The notes under the pieces are model-generated. The model was not told the DNA's origin, did not search any database, and saw only the letters and a program-made list of their open reading frames with translations. Positions 25,069 to 33,143 of a stretch of DNA of 64,000 bases are shown one piece after another. The DNA is taken from the NCBI RefSeq assembly GCF_029850875.1, contig NZ_JAOVAM010000005.1, positions 62,001-126,000 of the forward strand, in the 5' to 3' direction. The position numbers and the translations under genes were made by a program. Within the stretch, counting starts at the first letter, position 1. Every line of letters starts with the position of its first letter. The stretch is from Rothia similimucilaginosa (GTDB lineage: Bacteria; Actinomycetota; Actinomycetes; Actinomycetales; Micrococcaceae).

Positions 25069-25735
25069 TGTTGCTCCTCACGTAACGGTTGCTGTACTTC
25101 TCCAGCGCCGACTGCGCGGCGGTCAGCAGAGTGAAAATCACCAGGTAAATGATGGCGACCTCGGAGTACATTGCCAGCGGCTCGAAGGTACGCGACGCGA
25201 TCTGCTTACCGGTCTGGAACAGGTCAACCATCGAAATGACCGACACCAGCGAGGTGCCCTTAATCAGGTCAATGAAGTTGTTGCCCAGGTTCGGCAGAGC
25301 GATACGCACCGCCTGCGGAATGACCACGTGGCGCAGGGTCTGCATGCGGGTGAAGTTCAGGGTTGCCGCCGCCTCGAACTGGCCACGCGGAATAGCCGCC
25401 ACCGCGGAACGGAAGGTCTCCGCCACGTACGCACCGGTATGTAGGCTCATCGTGATGATTGCGGCACTCCACACATCCAGGGCGATCCCGACCTTCGGCA
25501 GACCATAAAAGACAATGAACAGCTGCACCAGCAGCGGGGTACCGCGGAAAACCCAAATGTACACCCACGCCAGCCAGTTCACCGGTGCGAAGCGGCTCGT
25601 GCGCGCGCCCGCAGACACAATGCCCACCAGCAGCGCCACAGCGAAAGAAATCAGCGACAGCGGAATGGTCACTGCCAGGGTCGAACCCAGCAGCTGAGGC
25701 AGGGACTCAGCCCAAAGATTCAGGTAGCGTTCCAT
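25061..25735 (-). CDS. Polar amino-acid ABC transporter permease
   Basis: A 224-residue HisM/GlnP/TcyB-type permease with about five spans. It has VFRGTPLLVQLFIVFYGLP, the AYVAETFRSAVAAIPRGQFE segment and the EAA-loop EAAATLNFTRMQTLRHVVIPQAVRIALPNLGN. The family normally works as a homodimer with two ATPases and one or more binding proteins. It lies 22 bp after the binding-protein gene and overlaps the ATPase gene by 8 bp, so the operon order is binding protein, permease, ATPase. Confidence 0.92.
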   Translation of the reverse strand: MERYLNLWAESLPQLLGSTLAVTIPLSLISFAVALLVGIVSAGARTSRFAPVNWLAWVYIWVFRGTPLLVQLFIVFYGLPKVGIALDVWSAAIITMSLHTGAYVAETFRSAVAAIPRGQFEAAATLNFTRMQTLRHVVIPQAVRIALPNLGNNFIDLIKGTSLVSVISMVDLFQTGKQIASRTFEPLAMYSEVAIIYLVIFTLLTAAQSALEKYSNRYVRSNNA

Positions 25736-25757
25736 AAACGGAACTCAGCTCCTTTAA

Positions 25758-26576
25758 TTAGTTCTTCGGGGAGAGGTCTTCGCCCACGTACTTCTCGTAA
25801 ATCGCCTTGATGTCACCGTTCTGCAGGTGATTCTTCAGCGAATCGTCGATAGCGTTACGCAGGGCATCCTGACCCTTAGGCAACAGGATGGAGGAGTTGC
25901 TGCCGGTGCCCAGGTCACCGGAGAGCAGGCGCAGGTTAGCGTCCGGGTGCTCTTTGAAGTACTCAGCGAAGGACACGGAGTCGTTCGCGGTCATCTCTGC
26001 ACGGCCCGAGAGGACCTGCTCGATAGCCTCATCAAAACCGGAAACAACCACGATTGAGGCGCCCTTCGCCTCCACCATCTTGCGGAAGTTCGAGGTCTCA
26101 GACTGCGCCGAGGAGTGACCGGAAATCTCGCTCACGTTCAGCAGGGAAGAATCTTTCTTCACCGCGACCTTCGGTTCGGAGTACAGGTAGGGTACGGAGA
26201 AGTCATACTTCTGCTTACGCTCATCGGTTGCAGAAACGTTGTTGATGACGATGTCGTAGCGGTCAGCGTCCACGCCGGCGATCAGGGAATCCCAGGGGGT
26301 TTCGGTGAACTCTGCGGTGACGCCCAGGTCCTTAGCGACCAGGTCGATGATTTCCTTCTCGAAACCGACCAGGGTGCCGTTCGAGTCGTGGAAGGAGAAG
26401 GGGCGGTAGGTACCCTCCAGGCCCACACGGATCTTTCCGGCAGACTTGATAGCCTCCAGCTTGTTGGTACTGGATGCGGTGCTGCTGCCATTGGAGCCGC
26501 ACGCTGCGAGCAGTGCAGCTAGGCCTGTGAATGCGGAGCCTGCGAGGACGGTGCGGCGGTTAATCATTGCGGACAT
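25758..26576 (-). CDS. Amino-acid ABC transporter substrate-binding lipoprotein, cystine-binding (FliY/TcyA) like
   Basis: A 272-residue family-3 solute-binding protein. INRRTVLAGSAFTGLAALLAAC is a signal peptide with twin-arginine and lipobox LAAC (Cys about residue 26). The mature part has GLEGTYRPFSFHDSNG, GFEKEIIDLVAKDLG, DIVINNVSATDERKQKYDFS and PYLYSEPKVAVKK. These blocks resemble the cystine-binding proteins FliY and TcyA more than glutamine or histidine binders. First gene of the importer operon. Its leader contains hairpins (26600-26700), but a known riboswitch class was not recognised. The cystine assignment is inference from similarity and from metY being encoded nearby. Confidence 0.85.
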   Translation of the reverse strand: MSAMINRRTVLAGSAFTGLAALLAACGSNGSSTASSTNKLEAIKSAGKIRVGLEGTYRPFSFHDSNGTLVGFEKEIIDLVAKDLGVTAEFTETPWDSLIAGVDADRYDIVINNVSATDERKQKYDFSVPYLYSEPKVAVKKDSSLLNVSEISGHSSAQSETSNFRKMVEAKGASIVVVSGFDEAIEQVLSGRAEMTANDSVSFAEYFKEHPDANLRLLSGDLGTGSNSSILLPKGQDALRNAIDDSLKNHLQNGDIKAIYEKYVGEDLSPKN

Positions 26577-26946
26577 GTTGTTCTTCTTTCGTGTGGTGGT
26601 TGATGCTCTTGTAGTTGCGGGTTGTCGCCCTGCGGTAACCCGGGGGCATCATGCGGCGTGCCCCTCTCTGCGGGTGCAACGCTGGCTATCGTACAGCTAT
26701 TCCCGGTGGGAAAGAATTCAACGTAACATTCCGTCACAATCTGTGAGAGAGGAAAACCCGGCGGTCGGTACGCGTGTGTGCTGCGTGCCGGCCGCCGGGC
26801 TCCACACTAGGATACCGGTTCAGCACCCCAGAACATAGAGGTAAGGTTTACCTCAAAGCTGAACTGCTCTCCACAAGGGGCGATGCTACGCCCTCAATCT
26901 CACCCACAACACACCGGATGCTCCACCGGGCACTACACCGGGCACA
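26577..26946. other. Long leader and intergenic region before the cystine-type ABC operon
   Basis: On the minus strand the leader can form GGGGCA/TGCCCC and CGGGTT/AACCCG hairpins close to the gene start. At 26838-26854 a GAGGTAA-GGT-TTACCTC palindrome resembles a DtxR/IdeR box at the central positions. A CACCGGGCAC repeat is found twice near 26920. No supported open frame. Confidence 0.4.
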
Positions 26947-26990
26947 GATAAGGGGCGCGCCCGGGAATCACCCCGGGTACGCCCCTTATC
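26947..26990. terminator. Bidirectional terminator after the CoA-binding protein gene
   Basis: Arms 26947-26965 and 26972-26990 pair over 19 positions except for two central mismatches. It lies about 70 bases downstream of the minus-strand gene at 27059. Confidence 0.75.
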
Positions 26991-27058
26991 GTTCAAGCAC
27001 TGACAAGCACCTAATTTTTGTAATTACAAGCTACAGCGGCTTATACAGCACAGGCTGC

Positions 27059-27565
27059 TTACTTCGACAGCACCTGACGCTTCGAAGAAATCACGCCCGT
27101 GTTAAAACCAGCCAGGTGCAGACCACCGTGGAAACGCGCATGCTCAATCTTCACGCACTTATCCATCACCACGTTCAGGCCGGCAGCCTCACCAATCGCG
27201 GCAGCCTCCTCGCTCCAGGAGCCCAGCTGCATCCACACGGTCTTCACACCCAGATCCACAGCCTCCTGAACCACACCCGGCAGGTCCTCATTACGGCGGA
27301 AAATCTCCACCAAATCCGGGACCTCCGGCAAGTCCTGCAGCGACGGGTACACAGGCTGACCCAGAACCAGCTTGCCCTTTGCCGCCAGAATCGGGTTCAC
27401 AAAGTACAGCTTGTACGGTGACGCCGACTGCAGGTACGTCGCCACAAAGTACGAAGCACGCGAAATCTTATCGCTCATACCCACAATCGCAATCGTGCGG
27501 GTATTACGCAGAATGTTCAGACGCTCAGGGGCGGAAGGACCCACCCAGGTACGCTTCTCAGTCAT
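27059..27565 (-). CDS. CoA-binding (YccU-type) Rossmann protein
   Basis: A 168-residue protein with a single CoA_binding (succinyl-CoA-synthetase-alpha-like) Rossmann domain. RTIAIVGMSDKISRASYFVATYL is the nucleotide-binding start, and TVWMQLGSWSEEAAAIGEAAGLNVVMDKCVKIEH is the conserved C-terminal block with the Cys found in this family. Its ATG overlaps the metY stop (TAATG), so it is translationally coupled to O-acetylhomoserine sulfhydrylase. This metY neighbour pairing is often seen in actinobacteria. The biochemical role is unknown; sensing or handling of CoA thioesters for sulfur assimilation is a reasonable guess. Confidence 0.88.
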   Translation of the reverse strand: MTEKRTWVGPSAPERLNILRNTRTIAIVGMSDKISRASYFVATYLQSASPYKLYFVNPILAAKGKLVLGQPVYPSLQDLPEVPDLVEIFRRNEDLPGVVQEAVDLGVKTVWMQLGSWSEEAAAIGEAAGLNVVMDKCVKIEHARFHGGLHLAGFNTGVISSKRQVLSK

Positions 27566-29007
27566 TACTTTTCCTCCTGAGTGGTAGTAGGCAGGGAGCA
27601 GGACGCGCCAGCAGCGTCCTCGGCGGCCTTAGCAGCGGCAACCGCTTCCTCAGCCACCACAATCTTGTCTGCGCTGGATTCTCCAACACGCTCACCGGCG
27701 TGGTTCAGACCGGTTGCGTAGGTTAGCGCCTGGTCCAGGTCCCAAATGATGTCTTCAACGTCTTCCAGACCCACCGAGATACGGATCAGGTCCTCACCGA
27801 CGCCAGCAGCTTCAAGCTGCTCACGCGACAGCTGCTGGTGCGTGGTCGAACCCGGGTGCAGCACCAACGTACGGGAGTCACCAATATTCGCCAGATGGCT
27901 TGCCAGCTGCAGGGCGCCGATGAACTCGCCACCGACCAGGCGGCCGGATGCCTTCTCGGTGCCCTTGACACCGAAGGAGAACACGGAACCGACACCCAGC
28001 GGTAGCAGCTTCTTGCCGCGCTCATAGTGCGGGTGGTCTTCCAGACCAGCGTAGTTCACGTAGGCGATACGCTGATCCTCAACCAGCCAGGCGACAACCT
28101 GCTTAGCGTTCGCCAGGTGCGCATCCATGCGCTGCGGCAGGGTCTCAACACCCTGCAGTAGGTTGAACGCGGCCTGCGGGCTCAGCGACGGACCGAAGTC
28201 ACGCAGCTGCTCAGAACGCAGCTTAGTGAGGAAACCGTACTCACCGAAGTTACCCCACCAGGACACACCATTGTAGGAAGGAACCGGCTCGGTCATGGAC
28301 GGGAAATTGCCGTTACCCCAGTTGAAGCGACCGGACTCGACGACGATACCGCCGAGGGTGGTTCCGTGACCGCCCAGGAACTTGGTGACCGAGTGGATGA
28401 CGATGTCCGCGCCGTGCTCGATGGGGCGAATCAGGTAGGGGGTGGACAGGGTTGCGTCCACGACCAGGGGGATGCCTGCCTCGTGTGCGACCTCTGCGAG
28501 GCCTTCCAGGTCGGCAACCTCACCGGAGGGGTTCGCCACGATTTCGGTGTAGATTGCCTTGGTGTTCTCGGTCAGTGCCGCCTTGTAGTCGGCGGGGTCG
28601 GTTCCGGGAACGAAGGTGGTCTCAATGCCGAAGCGGCGCAGGGACACGTCCAGTTGGGTGACGGTGCCGCCGTAGAGCTGCGAAGAAGCAACAATGTGGT
28701 CGCCCTGCTGGCACAGCGCCGCGAAGGTGATGAACTCGGCAGCCATACCGGAGGCGGTTGCTACCGCACCGATACCGCCTTCGAGGGAGGCGATGCGCTC
28801 CTCCAGCGCGGCGACAGTGGGGTTGGATAGGCGCGAGTAGATGTTGCCGTACTTCTGCAGGGAGAAGAGGTTCGCAGCGTCGTCAGCGTCTTTGAAGACG
28901 AAGGAGGTGGTCTGGTAGATAGGGACCGCGCGGGCACCGTGCTCAGCGTCGGGGGTGCCGCCCGCGTGTAGTGCGCGGGTGCGGAAGCCGAAAGTGTGTT
29001 CAGCCAT
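27565..29007 (-). CDS. metY: O-acetylhomoserine aminocarboxypropyltransferase (O-acetylhomoserine sulfhydrylase)
   Basis: A 480-residue PLP enzyme of the Cys/Met-metabolism family. It makes homocysteine (or methionine with methanethiol) from O-acetylhomoserine and sulfide. GFRTRALHAGGTPDAEHGARAVPIYQTTSFVF is the typical start. SRLSNPTVAALEERIASLEGG and the PLP lysine in HSVTKFLGGHGTTLGG (about residue 210) follow, with LHPGSTTHQQLS near the end. The length (about 430-480) fits MetY and not MetB (about 380). ATG 29007 is chosen because GGAG lies eight bases upstream. First gene of a two-gene unit with the CoA-binding protein. I found no SAM riboswitch in its leader, in contrast to the sulfur genes at 9-13 kb. 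Confidence 0.92.
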   Translation of the reverse strand: MAEHTFGFRTRALHAGGTPDAEHGARAVPIYQTTSFVFKDADDAANLFSLQKYGNIYSRLSNPTVAALEERIASLEGGIGAVATASGMAAEFITFAALCQQGDHIVASSQLYGGTVTQLDVSLRRFGIETTFVPGTDPADYKAALTENTKAIYTEIVANPSGEVADLEGLAEVAHEAGIPLVVDATLSTPYLIRPIEHGADIVIHSVTKFLGGHGTTLGGIVVESGRFNWGNGNFPSMTEPVPSYNGVSWWGNFGEYGFLTKLRSEQLRDFGPSLSPQAAFNLLQGVETLPQRMDAHLANAKQVVAWLVEDQRIAYVNYAGLEDHPHYERGKKLLPLGVGSVFSFGVKGTEKASGRLVGGEFIGALQLASHLANIGDSRTLVLHPGSTTHQQLSREQLEAAGVGEDLIRISVGLEDVEDIIWDLDQALTYATGLNHAGERVGESSADKIVVAEEAVAAAKAAEDAAGASCSLPTTTQEEK

Positions 29008-29148
29008 TGGTTTGCTCCTGGTGTATCTGCTGTATCTGCCCGCCTGTGTGCGGGGAGTCGATAGTGGCTCGACTTTATACTGTGCCACCGGCGGCGGGGT
29101 GCACCAAGTGCGGGTACCTATATGTCGTTTATTGCGGATTATGACGGG

Positions 29149-29199
29149 GCATCATATCAGCCGTCATAACAACTTCTGTTATGACGGCTGATATGATGC
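29149..29199. repeat. 23-bp perfect inverted repeat in the operator-like array before the AlbA_2 gene
   Basis: Arms 29149-29171 and 29177-29199 are perfectly complementary around ACTTC. Each arm holds the TGTTATGACG and TGATATGATGC elements that recur further downstream. With no U-tract it does not look like a terminator. A multi-site operator is more likely. Confidence 0.75.
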
Positions 29200-29281
29200 G
29201 CGGTCAATGAGACCGATAAAAATACCCAGTTTTAGCCTGCTTTTCCGGGATTTTCAAGATTCTAAGAGTGATGAAGATACC

Positions 29282-29363
29282 GCATCATATCAACATCATC
29301 GCAGGATCATAACAACATCATGACAAGTCTTGTTATGATGCTGTTATGACGTTGCTATGACGT
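29282..29363. repeat. Second cluster of TGTTATGAYG-type elements before the AlbA_2 gene
   Basis: GCATCATATCA (29282-29292) repeats the arm start at 29149. ATCATAACA (about 29306-29314), TTGTTATGATG (29330-29340), CTGTTATGACG (29341-29351) and TTGCTATGACG (29353-29363) follow, in both orientations. The last copy is 30 bp before the gene start. Consistent with cooperative binding of an autoregulator. Confidence 0.65.
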
Positions 29364-29392
29364 TCACCAAGAAGTAGCCATCGGGAGCATAC

Positions 29393-30994
29393 ATGGAAAC
29401 AAACACCGCCGAACTCATCGAAAACCTACGCCGTAGCCAGGCTGAAAACGGACAGGTAGAAGTCAAAGCTGCAGCTGGCGGGTTCCTCAAGTCTGTTCTT
29501 GAAACCGTTAGCGCCTTCGCTAATGGAGACGGTGGCACCATTCTTCTCGGCCTCACCGACCCGGCAGAAGGTCTACAGCCGGTTGAAGGTTTCAACGCAC
29601 AGGCAGTCCATGATGCATCTGTTGAGGCAATCCGTTCCAAGATTACGCCTCGACCTCCGGCAGATATTCACATTGAGCCAGTAGAGGGCCAGCGCCGTAT
29701 CGTGCGCATCGATGTACTCCCCGGCGACCCGACGCAGAAGCCCTACTACATCGAAGCACACGGCATGTATAACGGCTCCTACCAGCGTGTTGGAGAGGCC
29801 GATATTCGCCTGACTAAGTACGAGATTGACCGCCTCCTAGAGAACCGCAGTCAGCCCCGCTATGACGAGGAGCTGATTAGTGAGGCAAGCTTCAAAGACT
29901 TCTCCCCCACCCTTGTGAGTGCCTATGTCGCTCGCCTGCGCGAGGAGCAGCCTCGTGTTTTTGCGGCGCTTTCTGACCGTGAGGTTCTTCTGCAGGCACG
30001 CATTCTACGCATCGATTCTCAGGGCCGAGAAGTGCCCACTCTTGGAGCGCTTCTCGCTATGGGTTCATACCCGCAGGCGTTCTTCCCACAGCTGATGATG
30101 AGCGTTGTTGTTCTTCCTGGTGAAGAGCTTGGTGAGGTCACCGAGGACGGTCGACGTTTCCTGGACAATCACAGCTGTACCGGCCCTATCCCCTCCATGT
30201 TGGATGAAGCTATGGGCGTTCTGGTTCGCAATATGCGCAAAACATCCACGATGGAGGGCCTCAACAGCAGCGGTATCGGGCGGGTTGAGCGCTACGAGTA
30301 TCCGCTGGAGGCTATCCGCGAGCTCCTGGTCAACGCCCTCATGCACCGCGACTACTCCCCTGGTGCGCGCGGCTCGCAGGTGCAGGTTGAGCTCTACACC
30401 AACCGCCTGGTGGTGCGTAGCCCGGGTGGTATTTACGGTGCTGTAACTATCCGAGATTTCGGTCAGCCCGGTGTTTCTTCAACCCGCAATAGCTACTTGG
30501 CAAGCATTCTGACTGATCTGCCCGACCCGGGTACGGGGCGTTTGATTGCAGAGAATAGGGCTTCCGGTATTCCCACGGTTCTGCGAGCGCTGAAGGATGC
30601 GGGTCTGCCCGCTCCCCAGTTTGCTGACCGTCTACTCTATGTGCAGGTCACTCTGATGCAGCCTCCGCAGGGTGTGTCTTCTACGGAGCAGAAGACCGCG
30701 CCTGAGGATAAGATTCAGCAAGTAACCCCTTCCGAAAACAAACATTCAGCCGACACCGTCGAACTGGCGGGGGCCTATGCGTCGCTTGACGGCCTCAGTG
30801 AACGCCAGGCCGGCATTGTGCGCGGTCTGCGTGCACAGGGCGAGGCGGTTTCCGCGGCATTTATCCAGGAGCATTGGGGGCGGGGCGCTTCACGTACTTC
30901 CATTACGAATGACCTGCGCGGTCTTGTGGATGCGAAGCTGATTGTCCCGACGGCTCCGCCGCGTAGTAAGAACCGTAAATATCGCGCTGCTTAG
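29393..30994 (+). CDS. AlbA_2 / HATPase_c_4 domain protein (RecG-like ATP-binding transcriptional regulator family)
   Basis: A 533-residue protein. The N-terminal ~200 residues form an AlbA_2 (Schlafen-like) domain: VEVKAAAGGFLKSVLETVSAFANGDGGTILLGLTD, and the GSYQRVGEADIRLT block. Around residues 295-410 lies the GHKL-type ATP-binding segment YPLEAIRELLVNALMHRDYS with RLVVRSPGGIYG and NRASGIPTVLRAL. The C-terminal ~100 residues look like a winged helix (LSERQAGIVRGLRAQGEAV, TSITNDLRGLVDAKLI). Proteins of this build are usually annotated as putative DNA-binding or RecG-like proteins; some lie in defence islands. The dense TGTTATGA repeat array just upstream suggests it binds there and controls its own gene. 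No second gene follows; a terminator lies at 31020. Confidence 0.85.
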   Translation: METNTAELIENLRRSQAENGQVEVKAAAGGFLKSVLETVSAFANGDGGTILLGLTDPAEGLQPVEGFNAQAVHDASVEAIRSKITPRPPADIHIEPVEGQRRIVRIDVLPGDPTQKPYYIEAHGMYNGSYQRVGEADIRLTKYEIDRLLENRSQPRYDEELISEASFKDFSPTLVSAYVARLREEQPRVFAALSDREVLLQARILRIDSQGREVPTLGALLAMGSYPQAFFPQLMMSVVVLPGEELGEVTEDGRRFLDNHSCTGPIPSMLDEAMGVLVRNMRKTSTMEGLNSSGIGRVERYEYPLEAIRELLVNALMHRDYSPGARGSQVQVELYTNRLVVRSPGGIYGAVTIRDFGQPGVSSTRNSYLASILTDLPDPGTGRLIAENRASGIPTVLRALKDAGLPAPQFADRLLYVQVTLMQPPQGVSSTEQKTAPEDKIQQVTPSENKHSADTVELAGAYASLDGLSERQAGIVRGLRAQGEAVSAAFIQEHWGRGASRTSITNDLRGLVDAKLIVPTAPPRSKNRKYRAA

Positions 30995-31019
30995 ACGTGC
31001 CCGATAAAAGGTACATAAA

Positions 31020-31059
31020 GGGGAGGGAAATAGAGCGGATATTCTCTATTTCCCTCCCC
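31020..31059. terminator. Terminator after the AlbA_2 gene
   Basis: Perfect 16-bp arms 31020-31035 and 31044-31059, in a gap between convergent genes. Confidence 0.85.
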
Positions 31060-31131
31060 TGGTGCGTAGCTAGCCGAGTCAGTAACTAACCGAGGCGGCG
31101 TTGAAGGCAACCCCGGCTTAGCGGCAGGGCT

Positions 31132-32031
31132 TTAGCCGCAAGCCCACTCAAAGACGACCTGCGAGAAATCGCGGGCGGCAAGCGCCTCCGGAGTAATCAG
31201 CCAGTTTGCCGCACCGGCATCACCCCACATCACGTACACGCCCTCCTCTGCGTCCTCACCCCACTCCGATTCGATGGTCAGCAGGTTCACAGTGTGGCCG
31301 CGCAGCTCCTCGAACTCATCGCGCGGATCCTCCTGCACGAATGAAGGGTAGCCGCCGATATGCGAGTAATCCCTCTCCTCCGATTCGAAGGGCTCCAGCA
31401 GGTTGTAGGAGGCGTCATCTCGTGCATTCGGTTCCTTAGGAAGCTTCTGGTCCGGGTACATTTCATCCCAGGCGTCAGCGAACTGGTCGTAGATTTCGAA
31501 GCCACCGTCCAGGAAGCCCTGTTCCCAGGTCTCGAAGGCAAGTGCGTACTCGGCAGTCTCCTCAGAAACACCCTTACCATCAGGTCCCAGAGGCCAGCCG
31601 CCCTCGTCCCAGTCAACGTTGGGGAAGAGAGCATCCGGGTTCGGCTCACCCAGAGTCTCGTAGTAGATAACGCGGTGGTTCTTCTGCGAGAGCGGCTTCT
31701 CGTAGTCGTAACCCCACAAGCATTCTTCGTCATTGGGATTAATCCAGAACTGCAGCAGACCGGTCGCCGGGTAGATATTGTTTTCGGGCAGGTCGGCGCA
31801 GTTAATCTGCGCAATCATGCCCAGCGGCTCCCCCTTCTCATTGGTCGGCGGCAACTCGCCGGCGGGCAGGTACGGGCGGCCATCAATTTTAGAAGCAGTC
31901 TGAGGCAGCGGCGCTTCGGGGCGGGTTACCTTCAGACGGATCGCCTGCTTGCGGGCGCCACGCTCGTTGAGTGCGTCGATGACGCGGCGTACCTGCGCCA
32001 GGGTCTCTTCTGAGGGCTTGTTCCTCGGCAT
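31132..32031 (-). CDS. DUF1963 (YwqG-like) protein
   Basis: A 299-residue soluble acidic protein. It shows the DUF1963 pattern: SKIDGRPYLPAGELPPTNEKGEPLGMIAQINCADL, LLQFWINPNDEECLWGYDYE, RVIYYETLG and, near the end, HIGGYPSFVQEDPR and MWGDAGAANWLITPEALAARDFS. The family is widespread and uncharacterised, and many members are seen as immunity or stress-associated proteins. ATG 32031 is the first start with homology; no strong ribosome site precedes it. The ~100 residues that could be read further upstream look non-coding. A lone gene. Confidence 0.82.
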   Translation of the reverse strand: MPRNKPSEETLAQVRRVIDALNERGARKQAIRLKVTRPEAPLPQTASKIDGRPYLPAGELPPTNEKGEPLGMIAQINCADLPENNIYPATGLLQFWINPNDEECLWGYDYEKPLSQKNHRVIYYETLGEPNPDALFPNVDWDEGGWPLGPDGKGVSEETAEYALAFETWEQGFLDGGFEIYDQFADAWDEMYPDQKLPKEPNARDDASYNLLEPFESEERDYSHIGGYPSFVQEDPRDEFEELRGHTVNLLTIESEWGEDAEEGVYVMWGDAGAANWLITPEALAARDFSQVVFEWACG

Positions 32032-32422
32032 GATGTGTTCGTTTCGTCGGTGAATTATTCGGTGTGGAAGGCGCGGGCAACGATACCGCTGCGCCTTTCT
32101 GCCCCCATTAGACCCTATTTCGGGCGGGCACGCACCGATTCCGGTCACGAGTGCATCCAGCGGGCAAAAAGCAGGTGCATGGCGTGCAGAAAGCGCCGAT
32201 TCCGGCCGCATAGGAAAGCACCCGGTTTTCTGTGTTTTACGGGCGGTTTCAGAATTTTTCAGAATTTTCCCAGTTTTACCCCGGGGTAGATTAAAAACTG
32301 CTTATCGTGTCAGGGGTCGCTCATAGAGTGTAGGTGTTGGAAGGGACGATCCTTCCGACCGGACACGCCGTCTCCTGCGGTGTTGCCGCTAGGTTAATTC
32401 AGCATCTACGGAAGGAACGGTC
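32032..32422. other. 391-bp divergent promoter region with a leader hairpin
   Basis: TTTCAGAATTT occurs twice in tandem near 32248-32270, and CCGATTCCGG occurs twice (near 32136 and 32197). Close to the plus-strand gene a 9-bp hairpin (32336-32344 with 32351-32359, one wobble) is followed by a second GC-rich imperfect stem. AAGGA lies six bases before the ATG at 32423. No known riboswitch was recognised. Confidence 0.45.
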
Positions 32423-33106
32423 ATGGAAAACACCACTCACGAGAGCCAGTACGCAAACGCAGAGATTTCCTGCACCGCAGATGAGCAGCTGTGCCGTGAT
32501 GCAGAGTTCAACCTGCTAATGCAGGCGGGCACCATCGTTCGTATGGAGCGTTTCAACGTGGAGGAGCTCCGCGGCGTTCTGAAGCAGCTGGTGGCTGACG
32601 GTTCGTGCTTCCGCACCGCGCCGGTGTCCTCGACTATGGACCGCGTGATGCGTCACCTGACTCAGGGCGCTTCCGGTTACGAGGCGAACCTGGCTGAGCT
32701 ACGTGCGGCGGCGCAGAACGCTCTGCTGTTCGTGTTCCCCCTGGAGAAGGACCTGGAGATGTGCCTGCGCTTTGAGCGTGTGCAGGGTACCGGCCTGGCG
32801 TTGACTCGCCTGGGTGTGAGCCCGGTCAATGGTGACCTGTGGACTCAGCACTGGGCGATGCGCGTGCTGGAGTGCACTGGCGGTGTGTTCGCGGTGGAGT
32901 CCGCTCCGGGGGCCTGCGATTTTGAGCTGCACCACAAGGTGTTCTACGCGATGCTGTCGCTGGTTGAGCTGTCGACTTTGGGTCTGTCGGCTGAGCCGAA
33001 GGACTTCTACATGTTTGCCGATTCGGAGGCTGTGTGTAAGAAATTCAAGCGTGAGCGTCGTGATTGCCGCCGCGCAATGCGTGCCCAGTACGACCGCGCG
33101 GCATAA
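32423..33106 (+). CDS. Hypothetical protein, possibly cytoplasmic
   Basis: A 227-residue protein with no signal peptide or membrane span. It is mostly alpha-helical in character and has eight Cys spread along the chain, with no CxxC. The C-terminal 25 residues are strongly basic (KKFKRERRDCRRAMRAQYDR), which could bind nucleic acid. No family is recognised. AAGGA lies six bases before the ATG, and the third-codon G/C preference agrees with the neighbouring genes, so it is a real gene. It has its own leader with hairpins and is convergent with the CorA-like gene. Confidence 0.75.
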   Translation: MENTTHESQYANAEISCTADEQLCRDAEFNLLMQAGTIVRMERFNVEELRGVLKQLVADGSCFRTAPVSSTMDRVMRHLTQGASGYEANLAELRAAAQNALLFVFPLEKDLEMCLRFERVQGTGLALTRLGVSPVNGDLWTQHWAMRVLECTGGVFAVESAPGACDFELHHKVFYAMLSLVELSTLGLSAEPKDFYMFADSEAVCKKFKRERRDCRRAMRAQYDRAA

Positions 33107-33143
33107 GGTATATCGTGTATGTCATATCCGGCATACACACATA

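Noticed and set aside
29008-29130. A SAM riboswitch before metY
   Set aside because: I looked for the GCAACC core and S-box or SAM-IV blocks in the metY leader and found none, despite the clear elements at 9.3-12.9 kb.
29149-29199. The 23-bp inverted repeat as a transposon end, miniature element or terminator
   Set aside because: There is no transposase, no flanking duplication that I can see and no U-tract; the same short elements recur downstream, which fits an operator array better.
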